Positions 12,655 to 23,115 of a stretch of 64,000 nucleotides of DNA are shown here, in pieces. Within the stretch, counting starts at the first letter, position 1, and the number at the start of each line of letters is the position of its first letter. Source of the stretch: Persicaria tinctoria (taxonomy: Eukaryota > Streptophyta > Magnoliopsida > Caryophyllales > Polygonaceae). The notes below the pieces were generated by a model, which did no database searches, had not been told where the DNA came from, and saw only the letters and a list, made by a program, of their open reading frames with translations. The DNA lies in the NCBI GenBank assembly GCA_037127255.1, contig JBANSL010000004.1, positions 24,931,967-24,995,966 of the forward strand. The letters are read 5' to 3'. Both the position numbers and the translations under genes were made by a program.

Positions 12655-14044
12655 GATAAACATGGTTCCTGTAACGACAAGCCTCTTCAGATCTGGCCAA
12701 AACAATTGGCACTTGTCCCACTTTCCCTGTCATAAAAATTGTAAATATACATGTGAAATAAAAACGCAATTAAAAGTTTTACTGTTAAAAATTAATTACC
12801 TTTAACTCAGCAGGACTAGGTGATTGCTCTTTGGCACTGTTACTTTGAATCTCAATAGAATTATCTTCTCCAATAACATATTCAGTACGATCCACGACAT
12901 TTTCAGAATGAGTCTCTCCATTGATAATATCAACATGTTCCTCTTGAGTAGGTACCATTTCTGTGGGTTTGTCTACAACAGGAATCTCCACGGAAACGGA
13001 AGGAATCTTTAGCTGTATATCATGAATTAAAAATTATTTTTTTAATCTTAAAAAAATTAAAAAAATTATATTTATATTCCTAACATCTATTTTTATATAT
13101 TTATAAAAAATTATTTTGAAAAATCATGTTTTAAAATTTTTAAAAATTAATAAGGCAATATTTTACAAAATATAATTATTAAAAATATTAAAACATCATT
13201 TTTCAAAATAAAATTTTGTAAATATATAAAAATAGATGTGAAGAATATAAATATATTTTTTTAATTTTTTTTTAAAATTAAATTAATGTTAAATTAATTT
13301 GGTGGAGTAGGGAGGGGAGTAGGGGAGGGAGTAGAAGATCCTTACTGACGGCCTGGATGCTCATCCTTACCCAAGGCAATTGAAAAACTATCTTGTCTAT
13401 CAGAAAGTTTGAGTTTCGCAGATGGAACTTGTCCATCAATCTCATCCTAAAAAATACAAATTGAGACAGAGACATTTTTTTCATGAAGCAATTTTGCAAT
13501 GACATAGATATTTTTCCATGTAAGCGTGATCGTTTTGGTAACTTGATGGATTTTAGAAATACTTACAATTTTCTTAGCAACCTCCTGGACATTTCCTGAC
13601 AGACCACCATCAATGTCTACTCGTGCCTTTTTCCATAAGATACCACGCGAAACTTCATCAGAAGGTTCCATGTTTGTCTTCTCTATCTAAAAAGAAATAA
13701 AACTTTTACAAATTATTATGGAATAATACACGAACATCAATTTATATGCTCAATGAAGTAAAAGCAAACTTACAATCTCTTCCTCAATGCCAGCATATCC
13801 CTTACGACCAGCCTTGTAAGGATTCATTTTTATTTGCAATCTTACTATTTCTTGCACTAAGCGCCTGTTCATAGTTAATGTTTTCTTATTTTAATTTGTA
13901 CATAAGAACAATATAAAACTAGTGCATAAACTGGATTTAGAAAAAACCTGAAACTCATCAGATTGTCGGTATTTTATAAACTCAGTCCATATACTTTTGT
14001 CAATGAACTCATACTCAGCTGGTGTTGTACAGAATTTTGGGAGC
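12655..14044 (-). pseudogene. CACTA ORF2, N-terminal half (PF03004-like transposase region)
   Basis: Minus-strand exons: about 14040-13946 (AEYEFIDKSIWTEFIKYRQS), 13862-13775 (NPYKAGRKGYAGIEEEI), 13671-13560 (LWKKARVDIDGG...VQEVAKKI) and 12991-12785 (acidic linker), then into 12735-12655, which joins the DUF8039 exon across the retrotransposon. The W..F...R and GRK.YA patterns are those of the plant En/Spm-associated transposase family. The 5' end is lost where another LTR starts near 14045. An AT-rich foldback element sits in one intron. It is part of the same gene as 1985-4283. Confidence 0.75.
13030..13290. mobile_element. AT-rich foldback (MITE-like) insertion
   Basis: A sequence of more than 85% A+T whose left part (TATATTCCTAACATCTATTT) mirrors the right part (AAATAGATGTGAAGAATATA), making inverted arms of about 90 bp around a short centre. 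Ends and target duplication are not clear. It lies in an intron of the CACTA pseudogene. Confidence 0.55.
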
Positions 14045-15181
14045 TGTTTTTGAAGAAACTTTCAACATTGAAAAGAAGCGGAAGAGAATTTAAAGCGCAT
14101 AGGAAAAAGAACGGAAGCAATCGGAGTTATAACGAAGGAGATACAGACATTTTAGTGAGCCAAACCGAGCTGAAACAGAACATACCGAGTCGGTACATCA
14201 TGGTACCGAGTCGATACCTTCCGTCAGAGATTTCCGAGATGGAATACCGTCATACCGACCCCATAACGACCCTCAGCGGGGTCGGTACCGAGGCTCAATC
14301 TGGAAGTGCGAGACGAGATAAGCTTACAGTGGTCATACCGACCTTAAGGGGGGTAGGTACCGAGGTCACCCGCCTCGGTATGGCCTCCGACGAAGCTAAT
14401 TTATCCGGATTTAATTATTTTTACCCCTTTTCCTTAGATAGACTTTAGATAAAACTCATATATTTGTTATTTCCTAATTTAGTTTATGGGCTATTAAGTA
14501 TAAATAGGATTTTTAGGGTTTGGGGGTTTCTTCTTCTTCCTTCGATCAATTTTCAGCACACGTTAGAATTTTCAGCACACGTTTAGAGAACGTTTGTGAG
14601 CGGATTTGAGAGCTTTTTGAAGCGATTTCTTCGGCGAAAGTTGGAGAACGTTTTGTGAGGCTTTTGTGACGCTTTGTTGACATTATTCTCAGGTTTTTAT
14701 GCAATTTAATTTTCTGAATTTTAATTATTTCATGAATTTTACATTGTCTACCATGTGTATGCGTGAGTAGTCGCCTTTTCTAGGGTTGGGGTGATCCCAA
14801 CGATAGTTATGCTTGCAATTTTGCTATGAATTGATGAATTGATAAAATTAAGATAAATAGTAAAGTTGATTAATTTGTAAAAGTTAATTGATTGATTTGA
14901 TAGAGTTTGCAAAAGCTAGCCCTTTTAAAAGTGCAATTTTATGTGATTTGTGATGTTTGCATGCATGATTATCGTTGCGGTGATCCCTATGTCCTAGATA
15001 TTTTTATATTGATTTTTATTCAAAAAGTCAGAACTATTAGCCCCTAAAATCTCTACTTTGCAACCTCTTATTGCTATTTCTTGCTCTTTGGTAACTAAAA
15101 CCTAGGAACCGACCATCTCCCTGCGGACGAACTGGACCCTACTTTCATGAGGCCAAGGTTGCCTCTGGTCATGTGATAACA
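14045..15181 (+). mobile_element. Athila/Tat-like LTR (solo or truncated)
   Basis: Starts TGTTTTTGAAG and probably ends GATAACA. It contains a TATA-like TATAAATAGG near 14500, a leader with TTTAGGGTTTGGG, and the block GTCGCC..TTCTAGGGTTGGGGTGATCCCAACG, whose reverse complement recurs in the LTR at 49769-50938. The 3' part CATCTCCCTGCGG..GAACTGGACCCTAC is typical of this LTR group. No primer site or internal coding region follows, so it is a solo or truncated copy. Open frames inside are not convincing. Confidence 0.6.
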
Positions 15182-16060
15182 TATGATTTGTATAGGCATT
15201 TTTAGTCGTTCTGAAGTCAGTTAGATTTCATTTAGACATGTTTTTTAGCATAAAGTGGATCAATTGTCTTTAAAGTCGTAAAGTTCTAAATCTACGTGTT
15301 TTCAGTGTTTATTTGCCGGAAATAGACCCGAGCTTCGAATTGTGGAGGAATCATGGATCAAATGGAGCTAAGACAAGCCGTGAAAGACAAGCTAAGACAA
15401 GACGCGAAAGCTGTCCGCGTGGTGAGTTGATCTTAAACAGCAATTTCCAGTGGCCTCGGATGTCCGATCAACTATTATGACCCATCGTTGGAAAGCTCTC
15501 GACAATCTCTATGACATCATAAGATTGCATGAGTCCTCACGGAAAAAGAAGGGATTCACAACCTCGAAAGGAGTGGTGCTCGTTGATGATCATCGGTGCC
15601 CACCGATCCTGCAGCACCCATGGAAGATCTTCTGCACCTGCTGAGTTGGCGCCTATGGTTGAGCATCGACAACAGCCAATCCTATTTTTTTGCAGATTCT
15701 ACTAACCCATTGGGCTTTGGTTGCACACTAAGAACGGCCGTTTCTAGGGTTTTAGCACTATAAATAGAGCTCTCTTCTCAACCATTCAACACACAATTCA
15801 CACGCTTCTTCTTTTCTCTCTCTTTTAGGGTTCCGCCTCTCTTGCGGAATGGAAACCATATGTTTTCTCATTTCTTTTATGTTTTACATGAAGATAGTCA
15901 TGGTAGGATAGTCTTCCAATCAATTCAGGTTCTTTCTATCTTATTATCTTGTTTCCTGTGTACTTATAGACAAAATTACCGATTACAATATTGTAATCAA
16001 TTGTGCTCCAAATCGGCAACGCAAACAATAATTGTGCTCCAAATCACAGTACTATAATCA
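15182..16060 (+). mobile_element. Second Gypsy LTR-like fragment
   Basis: Contains a promoter-like ACTATAAATAGAG near 15760 and the motif CGTTGGAAAGCTCT near 15486, shared with the LTRs at 29610, 33872 and 49769. It has no coding content. Ends are not resolved, and the last 200 bases could be unrelated sequence. Confidence 0.4.
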
Positions 16061-16490
16061 AAACATTCCTATTAGACAAGATTACATATTTTATGAAAAT
16101 TACCTCTTTTGAAAATCGAATTTTCGATGAAAGTGTTATATTTGAACAGATGTCTCTTCAGATCTGATTGTAGAGCTCGAAAGCATCGATGAAAGGTGCT
16201 GAATTCGACAATAATACTCGAGATTGAGATCAAAATCCTAATAGAAATTGCTTTTGGTGTCGTCATTGTTGTCTGATTTTTTTTATGTGAAAAGGAAGAA
16301 AGGGAAATTATGAGAGAAGTATGAAGGTAGGGATAAAAATGCCATTTAAAAAAATTCACCTAAATTATCCATGAAAATGGATATCTCAAATGGGTCTATA
16401 GAAAATCTATATAAACTCTTAATTTAGGAGAGTTTAGAATGATTTGTCAATCATAGAGGCATTTTGGAAGTCTTGACCAAATATTTTTTG
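16061..16490. other. Unassigned sequence
   Basis: AT-rich stretch with one 95-codon minus-strand frame that has no recognisable domain. I see no supported feature. Confidence 0.4.
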
Positions 16491-16575
16491 GGGGATTTTG
16501 CAAAATAGCCACGAAAATGGGTTTATTTTGCGAAATATCCGCGTTTTGGGACATTTTTGCAAAATGTCCTAAATA
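16491..16575 (+). repeat. Left terminal inverted repeat of the MULE
   Basis: GGGGATTTTGCAAAATAGCC is followed by TTTTGCGAAATATCCGCG and TTTTTGCAAAATGTCC. It is about 70% identical to the reverse complement of 43559-43637 by eye. Confidence 0.6.
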
Positions 16576-16946
16576 AAAGGCTTCACCGTCTCTAGACAAC
16601 CGCTTTTCTCTCTCCTCCAGCTCTCCATATCCGGACGCTCTCTCTTTCTCCCTCCCGACCTCCTCGCCGGCGATTGCTAGGGTTTCCGACAGATTACCAT
16701 TCCGACATCAATCAAGCGATCGATTTTGAAGTCTATTATAGAGAATCGGGTAAGCAAAGTATTCGATTACAATTTTGAAGTCGATTACAATTTGCGCCAA
16801 AGGCGCAAATTTTACTAGAAATGGGATGATTCTAAGTTGATACTAGACTTTAGATGATTTTAAGTTGATACTCAATTTTACTAGAATTTGAAGTCGATTA
16901 CAATTTGCGCCAAAGGCGCAAATTTCCTACAATTTTTGGATTACTC

Positions 16947-17216
16947 CTTCAGTTTTGCGATTACTGCTTCAGTCTGTGTTTATCTAAGCTTCAGTTTTGC
17001 AATTACTGCTTCAGTTTTGCGATTACTGCTTCAGTTTTGCGATTACTGCTTAAATTTGCGCCGAAGGCGCAAATTTCCTAGAATTTTTTGGTTTACTACT
17101 CTAGTCTGTGTTTATCTATGCTTCAGTTTTGCGATTACTGCTTCAGTTTTGCGATTACTTCTTCAATTTGCGCCTTCGGCGCAAATTACTGCTTCAGTTT
17201 TGCGATTACTGATTGG
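16947..17216 (+). repeat. 20-mer tandem/clustered repeat
   Basis: Repeated TTCAGTTTTGCGATTACTGC units, some adjacent and some separated by the hairpins and by a TCTGTGTTTATCTATGCTTC phrase. Non-coding; frames through it are repetitive artefacts. Confidence 0.8.
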
Positions 17217-17278
17217 AATCGTGTGATTACAAATGTAGATTCCGTCAAATTTGTGTTTATCTATGCTTATATATGCTA

Positions 17279-17546
17279 CTCCCTCCGTCCAAAAATACAT
17301 TGTCTTTTAGGCCTCGAAATTTTGTCGGAAATACATGGACTTTTAGATGTGTAGGTAGTAATTATTACCTCTAAAGTACATTTAACTCTAAAATTTACCC
17401 CATAATTTACCTTAATATGGATAATCAAAGGTTTAATTTTAACTTTTAACCTTTAATACTAATGATGAGGAAAATTAAGAGGTAAAATAGGTTCCTTAAT
17501 TCGCGTGCACAAGCTTAAAAGACAATGTATTTTTGGACGGAGGGAG
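17279..17546. mobile_element. Stowaway-type MITE (Tc1/mariner)
   Basis: Terminal inverted repeats begin CTCCCTCCGTCC and end GGACGGAGGGAG, extending inward through AAAAATACATTGTCTTTTA. A TA target duplication flanks it (17277-17278, 17547-17548). It is 268 bp, AT-rich and non-coding, as typical for Stowaway. Confidence 0.95.
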
Positions 17547-18237
17547 TATAACAGTATGGACATATAGTTGAACATAATAATTATTGATATTGAATGCATC
17601 AAAATCTGTGCATTTTACGAAAACATTGATTCATTTTTTATGCATCAAGTGATTAAGGTTATGGAGTCACACAGACAGTAGAATCAAATGAATAATGTTA
17701 TAGGATCCATCAAAATTTGCGCCTTCGGCGCAAATTTTGATTGATTTTTTAAGCATGAATTAATGTTTATGAGCATTGTTTTCTGTATATGTGTAATCTT
17801 CAAGTATCAAATCGAATCTGTGTATGTTTATGGTTATTTATGCTTGTTAATATTTTACATTGCTCAAGTCATCACTATGATTGCTTAGGATCTGATTTCA
17901 CTATGATTGTTTCAACTAATCAGTAGACCTTAATCATAGAAGTTTCCCACCAGAAGTGCAAGTTTTATATAATTCTTCTCACAACAGGTGTATTGTATTC
18001 ATTTTGTTGATTTAAAGATATAGATTCCAAACCGTCACATCAAATATTGGTTTCATGTCATCCAATATTGTGTTCTTGCCATCACTACACTTGAATCTGG
18101 ACATTATATTGAATTATCCCTTCCTTATTAGACTTTAATTGCTCATGTGATCACTACACTTGAATCTGCGCTCTATATTGAAGTATTGATTCCTTATTAT
18201 ACTTTAATTGCTAATGTCATCACTACACTTCCTTATT

Positions 18238-18905
18238 GAACATTGATTGAGCCATGTCAGCACTACAATTGAGTCATAATAAAATTGCACAGGGGGTGCC
18301 TGTTAAGAATATTTTTCATAACAGGCGTAGTTTATTCACTTTTGGTTGCTCTTGTAAGAATTGTAAGAATTTTTCAAAGCAGGTGTATTGTACTCACTTT
18401 GGTTGCCCGTGTCATCGTTTTTGAACATTGATTGAGCCATGTCAGCACTATAAGTGAGTCATAGACAAATTACACAAGGGATGCAAATCTATTGTTGCAT
18501 TTGACAATACAATGATCTATAGATTCCTTATTACACTTTGAAAGTTTTAATGTCACCACTGTATTTTACTCATAAAAAATTTGCACCGTAGGTGCAAATT
18601 TTGTGAGAATTTTTTTCATAATAGGTGTATTGTACTCACTTTGGTTGCTCGTGTCATCGTTTTTGAACATTGATTGAGCCATGTCAGCACTACAATTAAG
18701 TCATAGAAAAAATGGACAAGGGGTGCAAATCTATTGTTGCATTTGACAATACAATGATCTATAGATTCCTTATTTCACCTTGAAAGTTTTAATGTCAGCA
18801 CTGTATTTGACTCATAAAAAATTTGCACCATAGGTGCAAATTTTGTAAGAATTTTTTTCATAACAGGTGTATTTTACTCACTTTGGTTGATCATGTCATC
18901 GTTTT
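18238..18905 (+). repeat. About 242-bp tandem repeat, 2.5 copies
   Basis: The phrase ACTCACTTTGGTTG..GTGTCATCG recurs at about 18393, 18635 and 18877. Each unit also carries GAGCCATGTCAGCACTA and, in two units, the TTTGCACC hairpin. It lies directly upstream of the transposase coding exon. Confidence 0.8.
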
Positions 18906-18966
18906 TAATCAGATTGTGTTTGTTATTACTTAAATGTATTTATCCTCTTAAATTCATACTCTGCAG

Positions 18967-21354
18967 ATTACACTGGCAACCCACATTATTACAGTTGTAT
19001 GTGGTAGGAAATGGTTGTTTGATGATTCATGCCCAACCTTTGTTGGAGACACTACTTCAAAGGTGTTTATGATTGACGAGTCAATAACATTACAGGGTTT
19101 AACCGAAAAAGTGCACAACAAATTCAATATAGATAGTGCATTAGAATTGAAATTCAATCATTTACACCCTTTCAAAATGTTGGGAGCTCCGCTTCTTGTT
19201 GAATGTGATGCTGATTTGAAAGAGTTTTTAAGGTTGTCCGACCTAAAGGATGTTAAATTTGTTGTTGAGTTGTGTGTCAGCATTAAATTAGATAGTGAAC
19301 AAGTTGAAGATCAACAGTCATTCTCAGCTGACAGTTTACAGTTGGTGACATGCAATCCAACTATTACCAATATTGTTACAGAGGAAAATAACATGACATT
19401 GATCGGTGACACCAGGATGAAAGGTGTATTGTTGATACTAGAGATGACATGAATTCTCTAAATAGTGACACTGCAAGTGATGAAGATTCTGTAGATAAAA
19501 TATGGAGAGCATTCTATTCTACAACACACAGGAGAGAAACTACACTAGAAGATTGGGATGCTGATAGCTCTACTGTGCCTAGTGTGAATCTTAATTCACA
19601 AAACTTGATTTGCGTAGGCAAAAGCTTTGCATCAAGGAAAGCAGTTAAGCATGCTTTGAGAATCTTGTCAATAACCGAGATATTTGGTTTTCGTGTGGCA
19701 AAATCAGATACAAAGTATTATAAGGTGCATTGTGTAGATCCTGACTGCAAATGGAAAGTGCATGTCAAAACTTTTGGTCCAACTTGGCATGGGATTTCAG
19801 GACAAAACATTGCAAACAACCTTCATCTTCTGTGATTGCAAGTATATCATCGAATCAAGGTGAGAACTTTTTTTAAGAAATAGTATTTATATTTAATCTT
19901 GCTTTCTAATATATGATTTATTCTAATTTAACTATAATTAGACAGTGTTGACACTGGATACAGACCATCACAGATAATGGATAAGATGAAAACAGAAAAA
20001 AGATGCAAATTACCTACTGGAGAGAATGGAAGTCATCAAAAATAGCTCACGAAATGGTTAAGGGGACACCAGAATCAAATTATGAAAATTTACCATCATT
20101 TTGCCATATGCTCGTGGAGAGAAACAATGTGACTATAGCTTTAATTTCAAAAGACAAAGAAGATAGGTTTCAGTACTTCTTTCTGTCATTTGGACAGTGC
20201 ATCAGAGCATTCCCCCTCTTAAAGAAGGTATGTCTTAAACAGTGTCAGCACAAATTCTATTGTCATCGATTTCCTTAACTTCGATAACATAAGTAATTTT
20301 ATTTCTTGATATACCAGGTTGTTGTTGTTGATGGAACATTCCTAACTGGCCAATACAAAGGAATATTGCTTGGGGCAGTTGCACAAGATGCCAATAGACA
20401 AATTTTTCCACTTGCCATTGGTATTGTTGACTCCGAAAACAACAGCTCTTGGGAATGGTTTATGTATCAACTGCTGCAGGTTGGGCCTCCATCAAATGAC
20501 TTAGTGTTTGTCTCTGATAGACATGCTAGCATTTCAAGGGTTGTATCTTTAGTTTACCCAACAGCTACACACTACATATGTATGTGGCACTTGAAACAAA
20601 ACATCAAAGCGGCGTTCAGGAAAAAAGAGCTGGGGAAGATGTTCACAAAAGCAGCAGAGAGTTACACTATCCAAGAGTTCAACAACTACCTTGCACAAAT
20701 TGAAGCAACATGTCCAAAACTATTAGAATATCTGGTGTCAGCAGGTTTTGATAAATGGGCCAGAGCACATTCAAAGTGTGATAGATACAACATGATGACA
20801 TCCAACAATGCTGAGAGGTTGAACTCCGTTTTCAAAGGTAAAAATGATTATCCCATTGTGGCACTTGTGGAGTTTGCTAGAGAAAAGCTCACATCATGGT
20901 TCCTGGATAGAAGAGAGAAAGCACTTGCAAACCAAGACAGAATAACTCCTGAGATCCTTAGGTGATAAGACAATCACAAGACCAAGTTGGAGTATGCATA
21001 GTAGAAAGGATGAATGAGTCACAATTTGAGATCAATGGTCAAGGAGCTGTAGCTATAGTTGATCTATCAGCGAGGACATGTACGTGCAGAGTATTTGATG
21101 TCGAGAAAATACCTTGTGTACATGGTCTAGCAGCCGTTACACACATAAAAGCAAATGTGTCTGATTTTGTTGCAAAATTTTACAGCAATGACGCTTGGCA
21201 TATGGCATATGCAGAAACAATATATCCAGTGTTGGATGAAGATGAAGGAAACATCCCTGATGTGATCAAATCTATCAATTGTTACCCCCCGATAGTAAGA
21301 AAGAGAGGAGGAAGACCACCTACAAATAGAAAGCTTTCATTGGGAGAGTACTAG
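18967..21354 (+). pseudogene. mudrA: mudrA-type MULE transposase, frameshifted
   Basis: Three coding exons: 18967-19859, 19942-20227 and 20318-21354, each with proper GT-AG borders. Domains in order: N-terminal MuDR region (VVCGRKWLFDD), zinc-binding region (VHCVDPDCKWKVHV... then HCKQPSS in another frame), the YWREWKSSKIA...NYENLPSFCHML region, and the DDE core with VVVDGTFLTG and VFVSDRHAS as the two Asp sites and NNAERLN as the probable Glu. A SWIM zinc finger (CTCRVFDVEKIPCVHG) and a GRPP tail follow. It would cut and rejoin the element's ends. Four single-base frameshifts (about 19435, 19800, 19998 at an A-run, 20960) but no internal stop codon in the correct frames. This is either a very recent pseudogene or assembly error. 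Confidence 0.9.
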
Positions 21355-21619
21355 AGGAGGTTGAAGCATTCAAAATAAGGCTGTCAGCACAATTTCTGTC
21401 ATCTGTATTATATAAGAATAATGTTAGTAGATAATACAATTTATAAATTTGTGAATGACATTTATGTTTGAAAATAAACATTAATTCAATACTATAGAAT
21501 AAAATTTTAGATTTTACCATGTAATAATACAAATTTGTATACTCTTTTCCATCTATGTCAGCGCAATTTTACCAACAGTCCGGATGAATTTTCAAATTTA
21601 TATCATTGTTGTTCACTCA

Positions 21620-22860
21620 AAACACAATACAAGGTTGACAAAGTGTTGCCGTTTTGCAAATATAAACTATTGTTGAGCAAACATAAGATGATGTCGGGCA
21701 AGTATTTACCACCCATACGATTTTGTGCAATTTTATTCTATTGATGAGCAAAAATAAGACCATCTTGAGCAATAATCTATTAAGCAACTATAAAAGCATA
21801 AATAGATAAAAATAAGATCTTGTTGCAAACAAAGTGTTGTTTTGTGCAATATATAAACTATCGTTGAGCAAAAATAAGGTGATGTTGAGCAAATTCTCCC
21901 CAATCATAATATGTTGTGCAATTTTATTCTATCGATGAGCAAAAATAAAACCATGTTGAGCAATAACCTATTAAGCAACTATGAAAACATAATTAGATAA
22001 AACTAAGATCTAGCCCTTGTTGCAAACAAAGTGTTGTTGTGCAATATATGTACTATCGTTGAGCAAAAATAAAGTGATGTTGAGCAAGTTTTCCCCATTC
22101 GTAATATGTCGTGCAATTTTATTCTATTGATGAGCAAAAATAAGACCATGTTGAGCAATAATCTATTAAGCAACTATGAGAGCATAAATAGATAAAAATA
22201 AGATGTTGTTGCAAACAAAGTGTTGTTGTTGTGCAAAATATAATCTATCGATGAGCAAAAATAAGTTGATGTTGAGAAAGTATTTACCACCCATGCGGTC
22301 TTGTGCAATTTTATTCTATTGATAAGGAAAAATAAGATCATGTTGAGCAATAATCTATTAAGCAATTATGAAATCATAAATAGATAAAAATAAGATCTTG
22401 TTGCAAACAAAGTGTTATGTTGTGCAAAATATAATCTATCGGTGAGCAAAAATAAGATGATGTTGAGCAAGTATTTACCACCCATACGATCTTGTGCAAT
22501 TTTATTCTATTAATGAACAAAAATAAGACTATGTTGAGCAATAATCTATTAATCAACTATGAAAGCATAGATAGATAAAAATAAGATGTTGTTGCAAACA
22601 AAGTGTTGTACTTGTGCAATATATGAACTATCTTTGAGAAAAAATAAAATGATGTTGAACAAGTTTTCCCCATTCATAATATGTTGTGCAATTTTAATCT
22701 ATTGATTAGCAAAAATTTATTAAGCAACTATCAAACCATATATAAATAAGGTAAGAATATGGTTCTAACAAATTAACAAGGGTCAAGCGTTGTGCAAATA
22801 TAAACGATTGTTGAGCAAGAATAATACGACGTTGAGCAAATTTAAGGTATGGAATTATAT
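21620..22860 (+). repeat. About 193-bp tandem array with GAGCAAAAATAAG core
   Basis: The phrase AAAGTGTTG..TGTGCAAnATATAAnCTATC starts near 21832, 22029, 22218, 22411 and 22601, giving spacings of 189-197 bp. Each unit has two or more GAGCAAAAATAAG and TGTTGAGCAA words. It lies between mudrA and ULP1-like gene A. Small frames in it are repeat artefacts. Confidence 0.85.
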
Positions 22861-23115
22861 TTTAAATAATAAGAAATAAATAAAGTATCACAAAATTCCC
22901 GATTTTTGGGAAGCAAAAAAAAAAAACGGTTTTCCTAAAAAAAATATAAAAAGCAAACAATGTAAATGCCTAAAATGCTGTTCACGTTCGAGAAATTCTC
23001 CATCACCTTCGTTTAGTTTCATTCTCCAGCTAAATCTACTCTCTCCATTTCTCTGCGAGGTTTCTTGAGGCTTGATTGTAGGCTTGTAAGGAGGAGATCT
23101 ATCATATACATCAAC

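Larger units (their letters stand above)
1472..14044 (-). mobile_element. CACTA (En/Spm) transposon remnant, nested and split
   Basis: Reading on the minus strand from 14044 to 1472 gives successive exons of a CACTA second ORF, with the retrotransposon at 4289-12649 inserted inside one exon. Positions 1521-1543 carry an inverted subterminal motif (ACAACGG...CCGTTGT), a layout common at CACTA ends. The CACTA/TAGTG terminus is missing because the LTR at 1-1471 abuts the left side and another LTR abuts the right side near 14045. No TNP2 transposase half is present. Identification rests on the DUF8039 and Ulp1 exons and on similarity to the complete element at 51616-54097. Confidence 0.75.
16789..18843. 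repeat. Seven dispersed copies of a GCGC hairpin
   Basis: Copies of AATTTGCGCC-NNN-GGCGCAAATT at 16789-16811, 16902-16924, 17052-17076, 17165-17187 and 17712-17738, plus two variants with TTTGCACC-NNN-GGTGCAAA at 18577-18603 and 18817-18843. The stem is perfect in each copy, and in the last two both arms changed together. The 3-base loop varies (AAA, GAA, TTC, GTA, ATA). Confidence 0.9.
16576..18966 (+). other. MULE leader: untranslated exon and long intron before mudrA
   Basis: A pyrimidine-rich, exon-like stretch at about 16580-16749 ends at a GTAAGC donor (16750). The first clear coding exon starts after CTGCAG at 18966. The interval holds seven hairpins, a 20-mer tandem array, a Stowaway MITE and a 242-bp repeat. 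I could not place the transposase ATG, which may lie in a short exon here or be lost. Confidence 0.5.

Noticed and set aside
16072..16359. 95-codon minus-strand gene
   Set aside because: No recognisable domain, Ser/Ile/Lys-rich translation of AT-rich DNA, no splice or promoter support.
16789..18843. CRISPR array or bacterial terminators
   Set aside because: Hairpins are irregularly spaced with no uniform spacers, and the context is a plant transposon.
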